Source: UBA4427 sp046351135 (GTDB lineage Bacteria > Myxococcota_A > UBA9160 > UBA4427). From it: a stretch of 64,000 nucleotides of DNA. The first letter of the stretch is position 1. Each line of letters begins with the position of its first letter. A program made the translations under genes and the position numbers. Positions 31,168 to 39,886 of the stretch are shown here, piece by piece. The stretch spans positions 62,001 through 126,000 of the forward strand of contig JAXLZA010000002.1 of NCBI GenBank assembly GCA_046351135.1. The letters run 5' to 3'. The notes below the pieces were generated by a model. That model was not told where the DNA came from. It did not search any database and saw only the letters and a program-made list of their open reading frames with translations.

Positions 31168-34100
31168 ATGAACTGGGTGTTCGGCGACTGCGAGCTGAGC
31201 GAGGAGCTCTTCCGCCTGAAGAGGGCGGGCCGGGTCGTCAAGCTCGAGCCGAAGATCTTCCACGTCTTCCGCTTCCTGATCCGCAATCGCGAGCGCGTCG
31301 TCTCGAAGGCGGAGATCCTCGACCATGTCTGGCCCGGCGAGGCCATCAGCGAGTCGGTGCTGCCGCGGAGCATCGCGCTCATCCGCCGCGCCGTCGGCGA
31401 CAGCCGCGCGACGCCGAAGGTCATCGAGACCGTCCACGGCCACGGCTACCGCTTCGTGGCCCCGATCGCGGGGCCGGCGTCGAGCCCGCCGGCCTCGAGT
31501 GCCGACGCCGCGAGCGGGTCCGCCTCGAGTGCGCCGACGGCTGCCTCCCCGTCCGGAGATCGCGCCGCCGAGCCGGTCGCGGCGGGTGACGGCAGCGACT
31601 TCGTCGGTCGCGAGGGCGTCCTGCGGCGGATCGACCAGGCCCTCGACGGGGCGATCGCCGGGCGCGGGCGGATCGTGGTGCTCGTCGGAGAGGCCGGGAT
31701 CGGCAAGACCCGGACGGTCGAGCGCGCGCTCGAGGCGATGGCCGGGCGGGCCGGCGTCTTCGTGGGGAACTGCTTCGAAGGCGAGGGGGCACCCGCCTAC
31801 TGGCCCTTCGTCCAGATCTTCCGCGCGCTGATCGACGAGCTCGACGACGACGCGCTCGCCGAGGGGATCCGCGCGGGCGACGCCGATCTGCTGCCGCTGG
31901 TCCCCGGGCTCGCGCGCCGCCTGTCCGGGCTCGTCGCCGCGGAGCCGCTCGAAGGCGAGCAGGCGCGCTTCCGCTTCTTCGACGGCGTCGCGGGCTTCCT
32001 GCGCTGGAGCGCGCGGCGTCGCCCGCTGGTCCTCGTCCTCGAGGACCTCCACTGGGCCGACCGCGATTCGCTTCTGCTCGCGAGCTTCCTGGCCGGTGCG
32101 CTGCGCGACTGCGCGGTGCTGATCGTCGCGACCCATCGCGACGTCGAGGCCCGGCGGGACCACCCGCTCGCCGGCCTGGCGAGGGATCTCTCGCGCGCAC
32201 CGAACTGCGACCGCATCCCGCTCCGCGGCCTCGAGCCCGAGCACGCGATCGAGCTGCTCCAGCGCACGGCGGGGCGCGAGCTCGAGCCGCGCGTCAGCCG
32301 GGCCGTTCTCGAGATGACGGAGGGCAATCCGTTCTTCGTTCGCGAGCTGGCGCTGCTCGTCGCCGAGGGCGGTGCCTTCGAGATCGACGAACGGCGAGGG
32401 CTGCCGGTCGAGCTGCCGCAGGGCGTTCGCGATGCGGTCGGCCTGCGGCTCGCGTCGCTCTCGCCCGCCTGCAACGAGATGCTCCGGCGTGCGGCGGTCC
32501 TCGGGCGGGAGTTCAACGGCCGCGTCCTGCTCGAGCTCGCCAGCGACTCCCACGAGGCGCAGCTCGAGCTGCTCGGCGAGGCGCTGGCCGCGGGCCTGCT
32601 GAAGGAGCTCCCGACCGCCGGCACCTACGCCTTCACCCACGCCCTCGTCCGCCAGACCCTCTACGACGAGCTCGGTCTGTCCCAGCGCGTGCTCGCCCAC
32701 CGCGCCGCGGCCGAGGCCCTCGTGCGGATCCACGGCGAGGACTCGCCCGAGCACCTCCCGGAGCTCGCGCACCACTGCTTCGCGTCGGTCGTCGGCGGCG
32801 ATCCGATGCGCTCGGTCGAGGTCAGCCTGCGCGCGGCGACGCTGGCGCATCGCCAGTGCGCCTACGACGAGTCGGTGCGCCATCTCGAGCGGGCGCTCGA
32901 GGCCTTCGATCTCGCGGAGCAGGTCGACGCCGCGCGACGCTGCGAGCTGATCCTCGCCCAGGCGGAGGCGCGGTGGGACGCCGGCCAGCGGGAGCTCGCC
33001 CACGAGCAGTTCCGCCGCGCCGCGGTCCTCGCGCGCGAGCTGGATCGGCCGGAGCTGCTCGCCCGCGCCGCCGTCGGCATGCGCAGCTACGGGGACAACA
33101 CGCGGCCGGACGCCGACACCGTCCGCCTGCTCGAGGAGGCGGCCGTCCGCCTCGGCGACGGCTTCCCCGTCTGGCGCGCCCGCATCCTGTCGCGCCTGAC
33201 CTACTGTGATCCCCACACGCGATCGATGGAGACGCGCCGCGCGCTCGGCGACGAGGCCGCTGCGCTGACGGTCGAGTCGACGAATCCGGCCGTGCTCTTC
33301 GACGTGTTCGTCGGTCGCTACTGGGCGACGCTCGGCCCCGACTCCCTCGATCAGCGGATCACCGTCGGCCGCGGGGCCGCGGAGGCCGGCCGGCGAACCG
33401 GCGATCCCCGCCTCGTCCTGCTCGGCCACGACATCCTGGTCGGCGCGCATCTGGTGCTCGGCGAGTTCGAGACCGTCGGGCGCCACGTCGCCGCGTTCGC
33501 CGAGGTCGCCGCGGCGCTGCGTCAGCCCTTCTTCGAGTTCCACGGGCTCATCCTGCAGATCGTCCACGCGATGAACTGCGGTCGCTTCGACGAGGCCCAG
33601 GCCTGCCTCGAGCGCGCGGTTCGGCGCGGGACGGGCTTCGTCCAGGATGCCGACGCGCTCTCCGCGGGCATCTCGTTCTGGCTGCGCGACATGCGCGGCG
33701 AGACGACGGATCCCGCCGAGGCCGCGAAGATCCTGCAGAGCGTCGGGAGCCGCCTCCTGTCGAGCACGGGCACCGACCAGATCTTCAAGGCGAGCATCAT
33801 CGAGGTCCTGCTGGCGGTCGGCCAGCGCGACGAGGCGCGACGGCAGCTCCACGAGCTCTTCGAGAACGACATCGAGCGGCTCAGCCGGAACGAGAACTGG
33901 CTGGTCACGATGTCGCTCGCGAGCTCCGCGGCGATCGCGCTCTCGGAGCCCGGGATCGCCGAGCGGCTGCACCGGATCCTGCTCCCGTACGAGCGCCTGA
34001 TGTTCGTCCACGACCATCTCCACGTCAGTCGCGGCTCCGTCGCCTCCGCCCTCGGCGCGCTGCTCGGCATCGTCGGCCGCCACGACGAGGCGGTCGACCG

Positions 34101-34299
34101 GCTGCGCGCCGCGATCGCGCGGGAGGAGGCGCTCGGCGCCGAGCCGGCGGCGCTCGACACGCGCATCCTGCTGGTCCAGCAGCTCGAGCGGATGGGGCGG
34201 GCCGAGGCGGCGCAGGCGGAGCTCGCCGCCGCCCGTCGTGCCGCCGAGCGCTTCGGCTCCCGCCGCATCTACCGCGTCTTCCCGGCACTGCGGGACTGA
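31168..34299 (+). CDS. Winged-helix/AAA ATPase/TPR transcriptional regulator
   Basis: The protein has 1043 residues. Residues 1-100 form an OmpR/CadC-type winged helix (VFRFLIRNRERVVSKAEILD, then IETVHGHGYRFVAPI). An Ala/Ser-rich linker leads to an AAA_16 ATPase module with Walker A GEAGIGKT and Walker B LVLVLEDLHWAD, where FVGREGVLRRIDQAL marks its start. The C-terminal 550 residues are helical repeats of TPR type (SVRHLERALEAFDLAEQ and others). The arrangement matches large STAND/LAL-like regulators that use nucleotide-driven oligomerisation and a sensor of protein or small ligands. No target is obvious; the adjacent methyltransferase gene is convergent. It begins with a possibly leaderless ATG. 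Confidence 0.92.
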   Translation: MNWVFGDCELSEELFRLKRAGRVVKLEPKIFHVFRFLIRNRERVVSKAEILDHVWPGEAISESVLPRSIALIRRAVGDSRATPKVIETVHGHGYRFVAPIAGPASSPPASSADAASGSASSAPTAASPSGDRAAEPVAAGDGSDFVGREGVLRRIDQALDGAIAGRGRIVVLVGEAGIGKTRTVERALEAMAGRAGVFVGNCFEGEGAPAYWPFVQIFRALIDELDDDALAEGIRAGDADLLPLVPGLARRLSGLVAAEPLEGEQARFRFFDGVAGFLRWSARRRPLVLVLEDLHWADRDSLLLASFLAGALRDCAVLIVATHRDVEARRDHPLAGLARDLSRAPNCDRIPLRGLEPEHAIELLQRTAGRELEPRVSRAVLEMTEGNPFFVRELALLVAEGGAFEIDERRGLPVELPQGVRDAVGLRLASLSPACNEMLRRAAVLGREFNGRVLLELASDSHEAQLELLGEALAAGLLKELPTAGTYAFTHALVRQTLYDELGLSQRVLAHRAAAEALVRIHGEDSPEHLPELAHHCFASVVGGDPMRSVEVSLRAATLAHRQCAYDESVRHLERALEAFDLAEQVDAARRCELILAQAEARWDAGQRELAHEQFRRAAVLARELDRPELLARAAVGMRSYGDNTRPDADTVRLLEEAAVRLGDGFPVWRARILSRLTYCDPHTRSMETRRALGDEAAALTVESTNPAVLFDVFVGRYWATLGPDSLDQRITVGRGAAEAGRRTGDPRLVLLGHDILVGAHLVLGEFETVGRHVAAFAEVAAALRQPFFEFHGLILQIVHAMNCGRFDEAQACLERAVRRGTGFVQDADALSAGISFWLRDMRGETTDPAEAAKILQSVGSRLLSSTGTDQIFKASIIEVLLAVGQRDEARRQLHELFENDIERLSRNENWLVTMSLASSAAIALSEPGIAERLHRILLPYERLMFVHDHLHVSRGSVASALGALLGIVGRHDEAVDRLRAAIAREEALGAEPAALDTRILLVQQLERMGRAEAAQAELAAARRAAERFGSRRIYRVFPALRD

Positions 34300-34317
34300 G
34301 CCGGGGGCGGTCGCCCT

Positions 34318-35172
34318 TCAGCTCGCGCGGAGCAGGAGCGTCGCGTAGCGGAATCGCGCCCGGAACCGGGCGGGATCCGTCTTGCGCCGGAGCTTCTTGA
34401 GGACGCGCTGGATCTCGTCGTCTTCCCGCGCGAGCAGGAAGCGGAAGAGCCGCGTCTTCCAGGGCGCGCGCGCCGCCGCCCAGGCCTCGGCGAACCGGAT
34501 CGTCGGCTCGAGGATCCCGGTCACCGCGCGGTCGATCATCTCGATCGTCGGAAGCACGTTCTCGCTGATGTCCCCGATCCGCACGGGCGTGAAGCCGAGC
34601 TCGCCCGCCAGCCGGAGGTAGGGGAGGTCGCCGATCTCGAAGTCGGGCGGAAAGGGGCGGCCGTCCTCGTTCCGGAACATCCCGCTGACGAGCAGATGGC
34701 CGCCCGGGCAGAGCAGCTCGCGCGCACGCATCAGGCCGAAGCGGCGATCGAAGTAGTTGTGGGACTCGCTGAAGAGGACGAGGTCGAAGCGCTCGTCCGT
34801 CGAGTACGCCTCGAAGGTGGTCCGCTCGAAGGCGACGTTCGGATCCTCGAGCTCGGCGAAATAGCGCGCGTGGTTGCGGTCGGGGGAGAGGGCCGTGACG
34901 CGGCGGCCGGTGCGCGCGAGGGCCCGGGCGTTGTCGCCGATGCCGGCGCCGACGTCGAGGACGGTCTTGACGTCGGGCGGGACCTGCTCGACGAGCCGGT
35001 CGGTGAAGCGCGTCTGCGCCGCCCGCATCGCGTCGAGATCGATCCCGCCGTCGGCTCGCGGCTCGTCCCAGTAGCCGTAGTGGAGTGAGCGGAGGTGGAG
35101 GACCTCGGTCACGAAGTAGAGCTCGAAGTTCAGCTCCGCGGAGGGCGTCCGACCCAGCTCGAACGGCAGCAT
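34318..35172 (-). CDS. SAM-dependent methyltransferase
   Basis: The protein has 284 residues. A Rossmann-like class I fold is clear: motif I VLDVGAGIGDNARALA, motif II-like RRVTALSPDRNHARYFAEL, and motif IV-like RFDLVLFSESHNYF with LLCPGGHLLVSGMF. The N-terminal 60 residues (ELNFELYFVTEVLHLRSLHY) and the basic C-terminal tail are extra. It resembles small-molecule methyltransferases more than rRNA enzymes; the substrate is unknown. The ATG at 35172 has no strong ribosome site. It ends 19 bp from the convergent regulator gene and is 60 bp downstream of the SDR gene on the same strand, so the two may be cotranscribed. Confidence 0.9.
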   Translation of the reverse strand: MLPFELGRTPSAELNFELYFVTEVLHLRSLHYGYWDEPRADGGIDLDAMRAAQTRFTDRLVEQVPPDVKTVLDVGAGIGDNARALARTGRRVTALSPDRNHARYFAELEDPNVAFERTTFEAYSTDERFDLVLFSESHNYFDRRFGLMRARELLCPGGHLLVSGMFRNEDGRPFPPDFEIGDLPYLRLAGELGFTPVRIGDISENVLPTIEMIDRAVTGILEPTIRFAEAWAAARAPWKTRLFRFLLAREDDEIQRVLKKLRRKTDPARFRARFRYATLLLRAS

Positions 35173-35232
35173 CGGATGGATCCTCGTGCGTCGATCGGCT
35201 CGGGCGCGGCGGGCCGGGCGGCCCGTCCCGGC

Positions 35233-36048
35233 TCAGGCCTGGGAGCGGTGGAGCTGGGCCCAGGTCGGGAAGTGGCTGAGGAGGCCGCCGTCGACCTTGA
35301 CGACCTGGCCGGTCACGAAGGCGGCCTCGTCGGAGGCGAGGAACGCGACGACGCGGGCGACGTCGTCGGGGGTGCCGAGCTTCGGCGTCAGGTGGTTGCT
35401 CTCGTAGATCTCGAGGATCTTCGGGTCGAAGTGCTCGCGGGCGTTCGGCGTCGCGACGAGCCCCGGCGCGACCGCGTTGCACCGGATCCCGCGCTTGCCG
35501 TACATCGTGGCGACGTAGGCGGTGAACGCGTTGATGCCGCCCTTCGAGGCGCCGTAGGCGCCGTACACGCCGTCGCCGACGAAGCCGGCGGTCGAGGACG
35601 TGTTCACGATCGAGCCGCGACCCTGGGCGAGCATGGCGGGCAGCGCGTGCTTCACGCCCAGCATCGGTCCGCGCAGGTTGATGCGCATCGTGAGGTCCCA
35701 GAGGTCGGTGTCGAGGCTCTCGATCGCGCCGTCGCCCGCCAGCAGCTCGGCGCTCGTCACGGCGGCGTTGTTGTGAAGGACGTCGAGGCGGCCGTACGCG
35801 TCGAGCGCGGCGGCGATCATGCGGGCGATGTCGGCCTCCTCGCCGACGTCGGTGCGCACGGCGATCGCCTCGCCGCCGCCCGCGCGGACCTCGGCGGCGA
35901 CCGCTTCGGCGCCCGCGGCATTCAGGTCGGCCACGACGACCCGCGCGCCCTCGCTCGCCATGCAGAGCACCGTCGCGCGGCCGATGCCGGACGCCCCGCC
36001 CGTGACCACGGCCACCTTGCCTTCGAGTCGTCCCGTGCGTTCGGCCAT
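35233..36048 (-). CDS. Short-chain dehydrogenase/reductase
   Basis: The protein has 271 residues from the ATG at 36048, where the domain begins (GRLEGKVAVVTGGASGIGRA). The cofactor motif TGGASGIG, the structural LHNNAAV, the catalytic Ser in IVNTSSTAGF and the YGASKGG Tyr/Lys pair are all present, as is the C-terminal FVTGQVVKVDGGLLSH. Asp at the end of the second strand (VVVADLNAAG) favours NAD over NADP. It oxidises or reduces an alcohol/ketone pair; the substrate is unknown. It leads a likely two-gene transcript with the methyltransferase and is divergent from the MreB-like gene. Confidence 0.94.
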   Translation of the reverse strand: MAERTGRLEGKVAVVTGGASGIGRATVLCMASEGARVVVADLNAAGAEAVAAEVRAGGGEAIAVRTDVGEEADIARMIAAALDAYGRLDVLHNNAAVTSAELLAGDGAIESLDTDLWDLTMRINLRGPMLGVKHALPAMLAQGRGSIVNTSSTAGFVGDGVYGAYGASKGGINAFTAYVATMYGKRGIRCNAVAPGLVATPNAREHFDPKILEIYESNHLTPKLGTPDDVARVVAFLASDEAAFVTGQVVKVDGGLLSHFPTWAQLHRSQA

Positions 36049-36068
36049 GGCCTCCCTCGATCGATCGC

Positions 36069-36102
36069 CGGGCCCGTCTGCCGAGGTCGGCGACCGGGCC
36101 CG
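36069..36102. promoter_or_regulatory. Nested palindrome between divergent SDR and MreB-like genes
   Basis: The outer arms CGGGCCCG at 36069-36076 and 36095-36102 surround GCCGA-GG-TCGGC, so a 34-base near-perfect hairpin or cruciform can form in the 189-bp gap. It sits 20 bp upstream of the SDR start and could be an operator or affect the SDR leader. Confidence 0.4.
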
Positions 36103-36237
36103 ATCCGGAGAGCATGCTGGCCCGGCGCCTCCGGAGTCGCAAGGTCCAGCGCCGCTCGCGAACGGTCCGATCGACTTCAGGAACTCGGCGGGTCGGCCGA
36201 CATCGAAGAGCACAAGCCCCCTTCGAAGGAAGTCCTC

Positions 36238-37173
36238 GTGCTGCAATCCCGATCCCAATTCGAGCTCGCCATCGACGTCGGCACGGCCACGACCCGCCTC
36301 CACCTGCGCGATCGCCTCTCGCCCCTCGCCCGGCCTTCGACGACCTGGCGCGGCAGTGCGGCGCAGCCGGCGCTGCGCGGCGGGGTCGTGACGGACGGCG
36401 ACGCGGCGGCGGCGGTGGTGGGGGAGCTGTTCCGATCGCTGCCGCGGATGCGCATGCGGCGGCCGCGGGTGCTGGCCTGCGTCCCGACGGATGCGACGGT
36501 CGAGGAGCGCGCACGGCTCGTCGAGTCGGTGCTGCGGGCCGGAGCCGGGGCGGTCGAGGTGATCCCGGAGCCGCTCGCGGCGGCGATCGGGGCGGGACTC
36601 GAGACCGATCTTCCCCGGGCGCAGCTCCTCGTGGACGTCGGGGAGGGCGTCACGGATTGTGCCGTGGTGCGCGAAGGCGTGCTCGTCGCGACGGGGGCAC
36701 AGCGCGTCGCCGTCGCGGATCTGCGCGCGACGGCGACGAAGTGGATCGAGGCGAACCTCGGTGTGCGGATCTCGGCCGTCGAGGCCGAACGGGTGTTGCG
36801 CGAGGTCGGGGTCGGGCCGATCGTGCGCGCCCATCGCCCGGTGCTCGTCGTCGGCCGTCCGCTCGCCGGCATCGGCCCCATCCGCGCGACCTGCGAGGCC
36901 GATGCGCTGCATGCCGCCCTCGAGCCGGTCGTCGAGACGATCGTCGGCCGCATCGGCCGCTTCTTCGCCGAGCTTCCGTCCGCGCTCGCCGAGGAGGTTC
37001 GCGAATCGGGTCTCTGCCTGACGGGCGGAGGGGCGCTCCTGACGGGCCTGCTCGAGCGGATCGTCGCCGAGACGGAGACGGCGGTCTGGCGCGCCCCCGC
37101 GCCGCTCCAGGCGGTCATCGACGGCGCGCGGCAGATCGTCGCGAGCGGTCGACCTTCGTCCCCCTGGACCTAG
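36238..37173 (+). CDS. MreB-like actin-fold protein
   Basis: The protein has 311 residues, with GTG at 36238 after GAAGGAAGTCCTC. The actin/Hsp70 fold signatures are visible: phosphate-1 ELAIDVGTATTRLHLRD, the RPRVLACVPTDATVEERARL block, EVIPEPLAAAIGAGL, phosphate-2 QLLVDVGEGVTDCAVV, and adenosine motif LCLTGGGALLTGLLERI. The order and wording follow MreB closely, but the protein is about 35 residues shorter and the phosphate-2 loop has Glu where MreB has Gly. MreC, MreD, PBP2 and RodA are not adjacent, so this is probably a divergent paralogue rather than the main cell-shape protein. Confidence 0.85.
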   Translation: MLQSRSQFELAIDVGTATTRLHLRDRLSPLARPSTTWRGSAAQPALRGGVVTDGDAAAAVVGELFRSLPRMRMRRPRVLACVPTDATVEERARLVESVLRAGAGAVEVIPEPLAAAIGAGLETDLPRAQLLVDVGEGVTDCAVVREGVLVATGAQRVAVADLRATATKWIEANLGVRISAVEAERVLREVGVGPIVRAHRPVLVVGRPLAGIGPIRATCEADALHAALEPVVETIVGRIGRFFAELPSALAEEVRESGLCLTGGGALLTGLLERIVAETETAVWRAPAPLQAVIDGARQIVASGRPSSPWT

Positions 37174-37253
37174 CGCCGGCCCGGTCGGCTGCGGCGCGCG
37201 CCTGCTCGAAGCGGTGTGGCCGGCCAGCCGCGAGGCCTCGGGCGCGCCCGACC

Positions 37254-38132
37254 TCATCCCTCCTTCGCGATCACCGTCTCGCCGTAGCGCCGCAGATGAT
37301 CGATCCGCTGCGCGGGGGTCGAGGTCGGGCCGAGCGAGTACGGGAAGGGGTAGCTGACGGTGCCCGTCATGCCGAGCTCGATCAGGCGGGCGCGCTGATC
37401 GGCCGTCGGCTGCTCCCGAAAGGGGATCAGGACGTCGAAGGGCGCGTCGCTGCGGCCCGCCTCGCGGCGGTGACGGGCGAGGGTCTCGAGCACGCCCTTC
37501 GCGTCCTCGTAGCGCTGGCCCGATCCGGACCAGCCGTCCGCATAACGACCGGCGCGCCGCAGCGCCGCCGCGTTCGGTCCGCCCATCCAGATCGGCACGG
37601 GCCGCGTCGGCGCCGGCCGCATCTGGATGCGGGGAAAGGCGTAGTGCGGGCCCGCGTGCTCGACGACCTCGCCGGTGAGGAGCTTGCGGATGACCTCGAC
37701 CTGCTCGTCGATCCGCTCTCCGCGCTTCTCGAAGGCGCGACCCAGCACGTCGAACTCGTCCTTCAGCCAGCCCGCCCCGACGCCGAGGACGACGCGGTTC
37801 TTCGAGTAGACCGCCGCGGTCCCGAGCAGCTTGGCGACCTCGACCGGATGGCGCAGGGGCAGGATGTAGACGTTGATCGCGAAGCGCAGGCGCGTCGTGT
37901 GCTGCGCGAGCACGGCCATCGTCAGGAACGGATCGGGGAACGGCGACTCGCCGTGGAAGTCGGGGTCGCCGGTCGGGCTGTAGGGATACTTCGAGTGGCG
38001 CTCCATCGGGACGAAGACGTGATCGGAGAGGAGCAGGCCGGTGAAGCCGACCTCTTCGGCGACGCGGGCGATCTCGACGAGCTCGTCGGGGTGGGTGTAG
38101 CCGAGGGCCTGCCAGTGCTGGATGCGAGTCAT
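37254..38132 (-). CDS. Luciferase-like (LLM) F420-dependent oxidoreductase
   Basis: The protein has 292 residues from the ATG at 38132; the longer frame to 38381 adds an unstructured Arg/Ser-rich stretch and is rejected. Barrel blocks: VAEEVGFTGLLLSDHVFVP, TTRLRFAINVYILPLRHPV, NRVVLGVGAGWLKDEFDVLG, and MRPAPTRPVPIWMGGPN. It belongs to the same F420-dependent group as the protein at 23811-24725, with clear similarity in the GVG-G-W and PVPIWMGG segments, so the two are paralogues in a broad sense. The substrate is unknown. It is divergent from the acyl-CoA ligase gene with 163 bp between starts. Confidence 0.92.
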   Translation of the reverse strand: MTRIQHWQALGYTHPDELVEIARVAEEVGFTGLLLSDHVFVPMERHSKYPYSPTGDPDFHGESPFPDPFLTMAVLAQHTTRLRFAINVYILPLRHPVEVAKLLGTAAVYSKNRVVLGVGAGWLKDEFDVLGRAFEKRGERIDEQVEVIRKLLTGEVVEHAGPHYAFPRIQMRPAPTRPVPIWMGGPNAAALRRAGRYADGWSGSGQRYEDAKGVLETLARHRREAGRSDAPFDVLIPFREQPTADQRARLIELGMTGTVSYPFPYSLGPTSTPAQRIDHLRRYGETVIAKEG

Positions 38133-38295
38133 GGGCGTGTCCGTCCTCGTCGGGTGGAGTCGAAGCCTACGCCGCCGTCGATGGCTCGCCCACCGGGAAC
38201 TCCGTAGACTCGGCCGACGGCCCGGCCGCGGATGGGCCGAGCCCGGCGGGCCGCGGTCGTGCGCGGCCCTCCGCGGGACGAGGAGAGCGAGTGCG

Positions 38296-39852
38296 ATGGC
38301 AGCGGATCGGTCGATCCCCGAGCCCCGGACCTTCTGGGAGCTGCTCGAGCGGCGCGTCGGCGAGTCGCCCGACGCGCTCATGCTGATCGACGAGCACGAC
38401 GAGCGGATCAGCTTCGCCGCCTATCACGAAGCCGCCCTGCGCACCGCCGCCGGCCTCCACGCGGCGGGCATCGGCCCGGGCAGCCGCGTCTCGTTCCAGC
38501 TCCCGACCCGCGTCGCGACGGTCGTCCTGATGGGGGCGCTCGCGCGGCTCGGTGCGGTGCAGAACCCGATCGTCCCCGTCTACCGCGAGAGCGAGACCGC
38601 CTTCTGTCTCGAGGAGACGCGGGCCGAGATCCTGATCGCACCGGCGAGCGGCTGGCGCCTCGACGAGGCGGATCTGCGGGCGCGCGTGGCGCATCCGTTT
38701 CGTTGCCTGCGCGTCGAGCCCGATCCGGCGCGGCTGCCGGTCGGGGATCCGACGCGACTGCCCCCGCCGCCGCGGGAGGCCGACGCCGTCCGGTGGATCT
38801 ACTACACGTCGGGGACGACGTCGCGGCCGAAGGGAGCGATGCAGACCGACCAAGCCGTCTCGCTGACGGCGACCGCCCTGGTCGAGCGCCACCGCATCAC
38901 CGCCGCCGACCGCTTCGGCATGGCCTTCCCGTTCACCCACGTGGGCGGCCTCATCAACCTGCTCGCCACCTTCCTCGCCGGTCATCCGCTCGTCCTGCTC
39001 GAGGCCTTCGACGCGAAGCGCGCGACCGAGCACTTCGCGAAGCACGCGGTCACCGTCGTCGGCGGCGGCCCCGTCTTCTACGCCGCGATCCTCGAGGAGC
39101 AGCGCCGTCATCCCGGGCGCAAGGTCCTGCCGGCCTTCCGCGCCTTCAGCGGCGGCGGTGCGCCCATGAACTCCGAGCTCCACTACGAGGTCCTGCGCGA
39201 GATGGGCGGGCGCGGCTGCCTGCACGGGTTCGGGATGACCGAGTGCGGGATCATCTGCGCCAACGACGTCGACGACGCCGACGATCGCCTCGCGGATACG
39301 GAGGGGCGGCCGATTCCGTGGATCGAGCTGCGCGTGCTCCGCATCGACGGGCCGGCGGCGGGCGTGGCGGAGGCCGGGGTCGGCGAGGTCGGCGAGGTCC
39401 GGCTGCGCGGTCCGGCGCTGTGCCGCGGCTACGTCGATCCCGCGGCCCACGCGGCGGCCTTCGACGCCGAGGGCTGGTTCCGGACCGGCGATCTCGGCTT
39501 CGTCGACGACCGCGGCTATCTCACGATCACCGGCCGCCTCAAGGACGTCATCATCCGCAAGGGCGAGAACGTCTCCGCGCTCGAGATCGAGGACATCCTC
39601 TACGCCCATCCGCGCGTCGCCGACGTCGCGGTCGTCGGCCTGCCGGATGCGGAGCGCGGGGAGCTCGTCTGTGCGGTCGTGACGACGAGGCCCGGGGAGC
39701 CGCCGATCGGCTTCGACGAGATGGTCGAGCATTTCCGCCGGGCGCGCGTGATGGCACAGAAGATTCCCGAGCGCCTCGAGGTCGTCGACGCCATCCCGCG
39801 CAACGCGACGGGCAAGATCCTGAAGCAGGAGCTGCGACGGCGCTTCGAGTGA
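38296..39852 (+). CDS. AMP-dependent acyl-CoA synthetase/ligase
   Basis: The protein has 518 residues, with ATG at 38296 after GGAGAGCGAGTGCG. The adenylate-forming enzyme motifs are complete: P-loop IYYTSGTTSRPKGAM, the A5 HGFGMTECG, the A7 WFRTGDLGFVDD, the A8 GRLKDVIIRKGENVS, and the catalytic Lys in PRNATGKILKQEL. It activates a carboxylic acid as acyl-AMP and then acyl-CoA. The acid may be a fatty, aromatic or steroid side-chain acid. The insert GVAEAGVGEVGEV is a simple Gly/Val/Glu run. TAGACT at 38205-38210 is a candidate -10 box. Confidence 0.95.
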   Translation: MAADRSIPEPRTFWELLERRVGESPDALMLIDEHDERISFAAYHEAALRTAAGLHAAGIGPGSRVSFQLPTRVATVVLMGALARLGAVQNPIVPVYRESETAFCLEETRAEILIAPASGWRLDEADLRARVAHPFRCLRVEPDPARLPVGDPTRLPPPPREADAVRWIYYTSGTTSRPKGAMQTDQAVSLTATALVERHRITAADRFGMAFPFTHVGGLINLLATFLAGHPLVLLEAFDAKRATEHFAKHAVTVVGGGPVFYAAILEEQRRHPGRKVLPAFRAFSGGGAPMNSELHYEVLREMGGRGCLHGFGMTECGIICANDVDDADDRLADTEGRPIPWIELRVLRIDGPAAGVAEAGVGEVGEVRLRGPALCRGYVDPAAHAAAFDAEGWFRTGDLGFVDDRGYLTITGRLKDVIIRKGENVSALEIEDILYAHPRVADVAVVGLPDAERGELVCAVVTTRPGEPPIGFDEMVEHFRRARVMAQKIPERLEVVDAIPRNATGKILKQELRRRFE

Positions 39853-39886
39853 TCGGCGCGGCGCCGGCCACTCGAAGCGCGTGCTC

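Noticed and set aside
30670..34083. An 1137-codon open frame on the minus strand
   Set aside because: It is wholly antisense to the ATPase regulator, with no domain or start signal. Long antisense frames are expected at this base composition.
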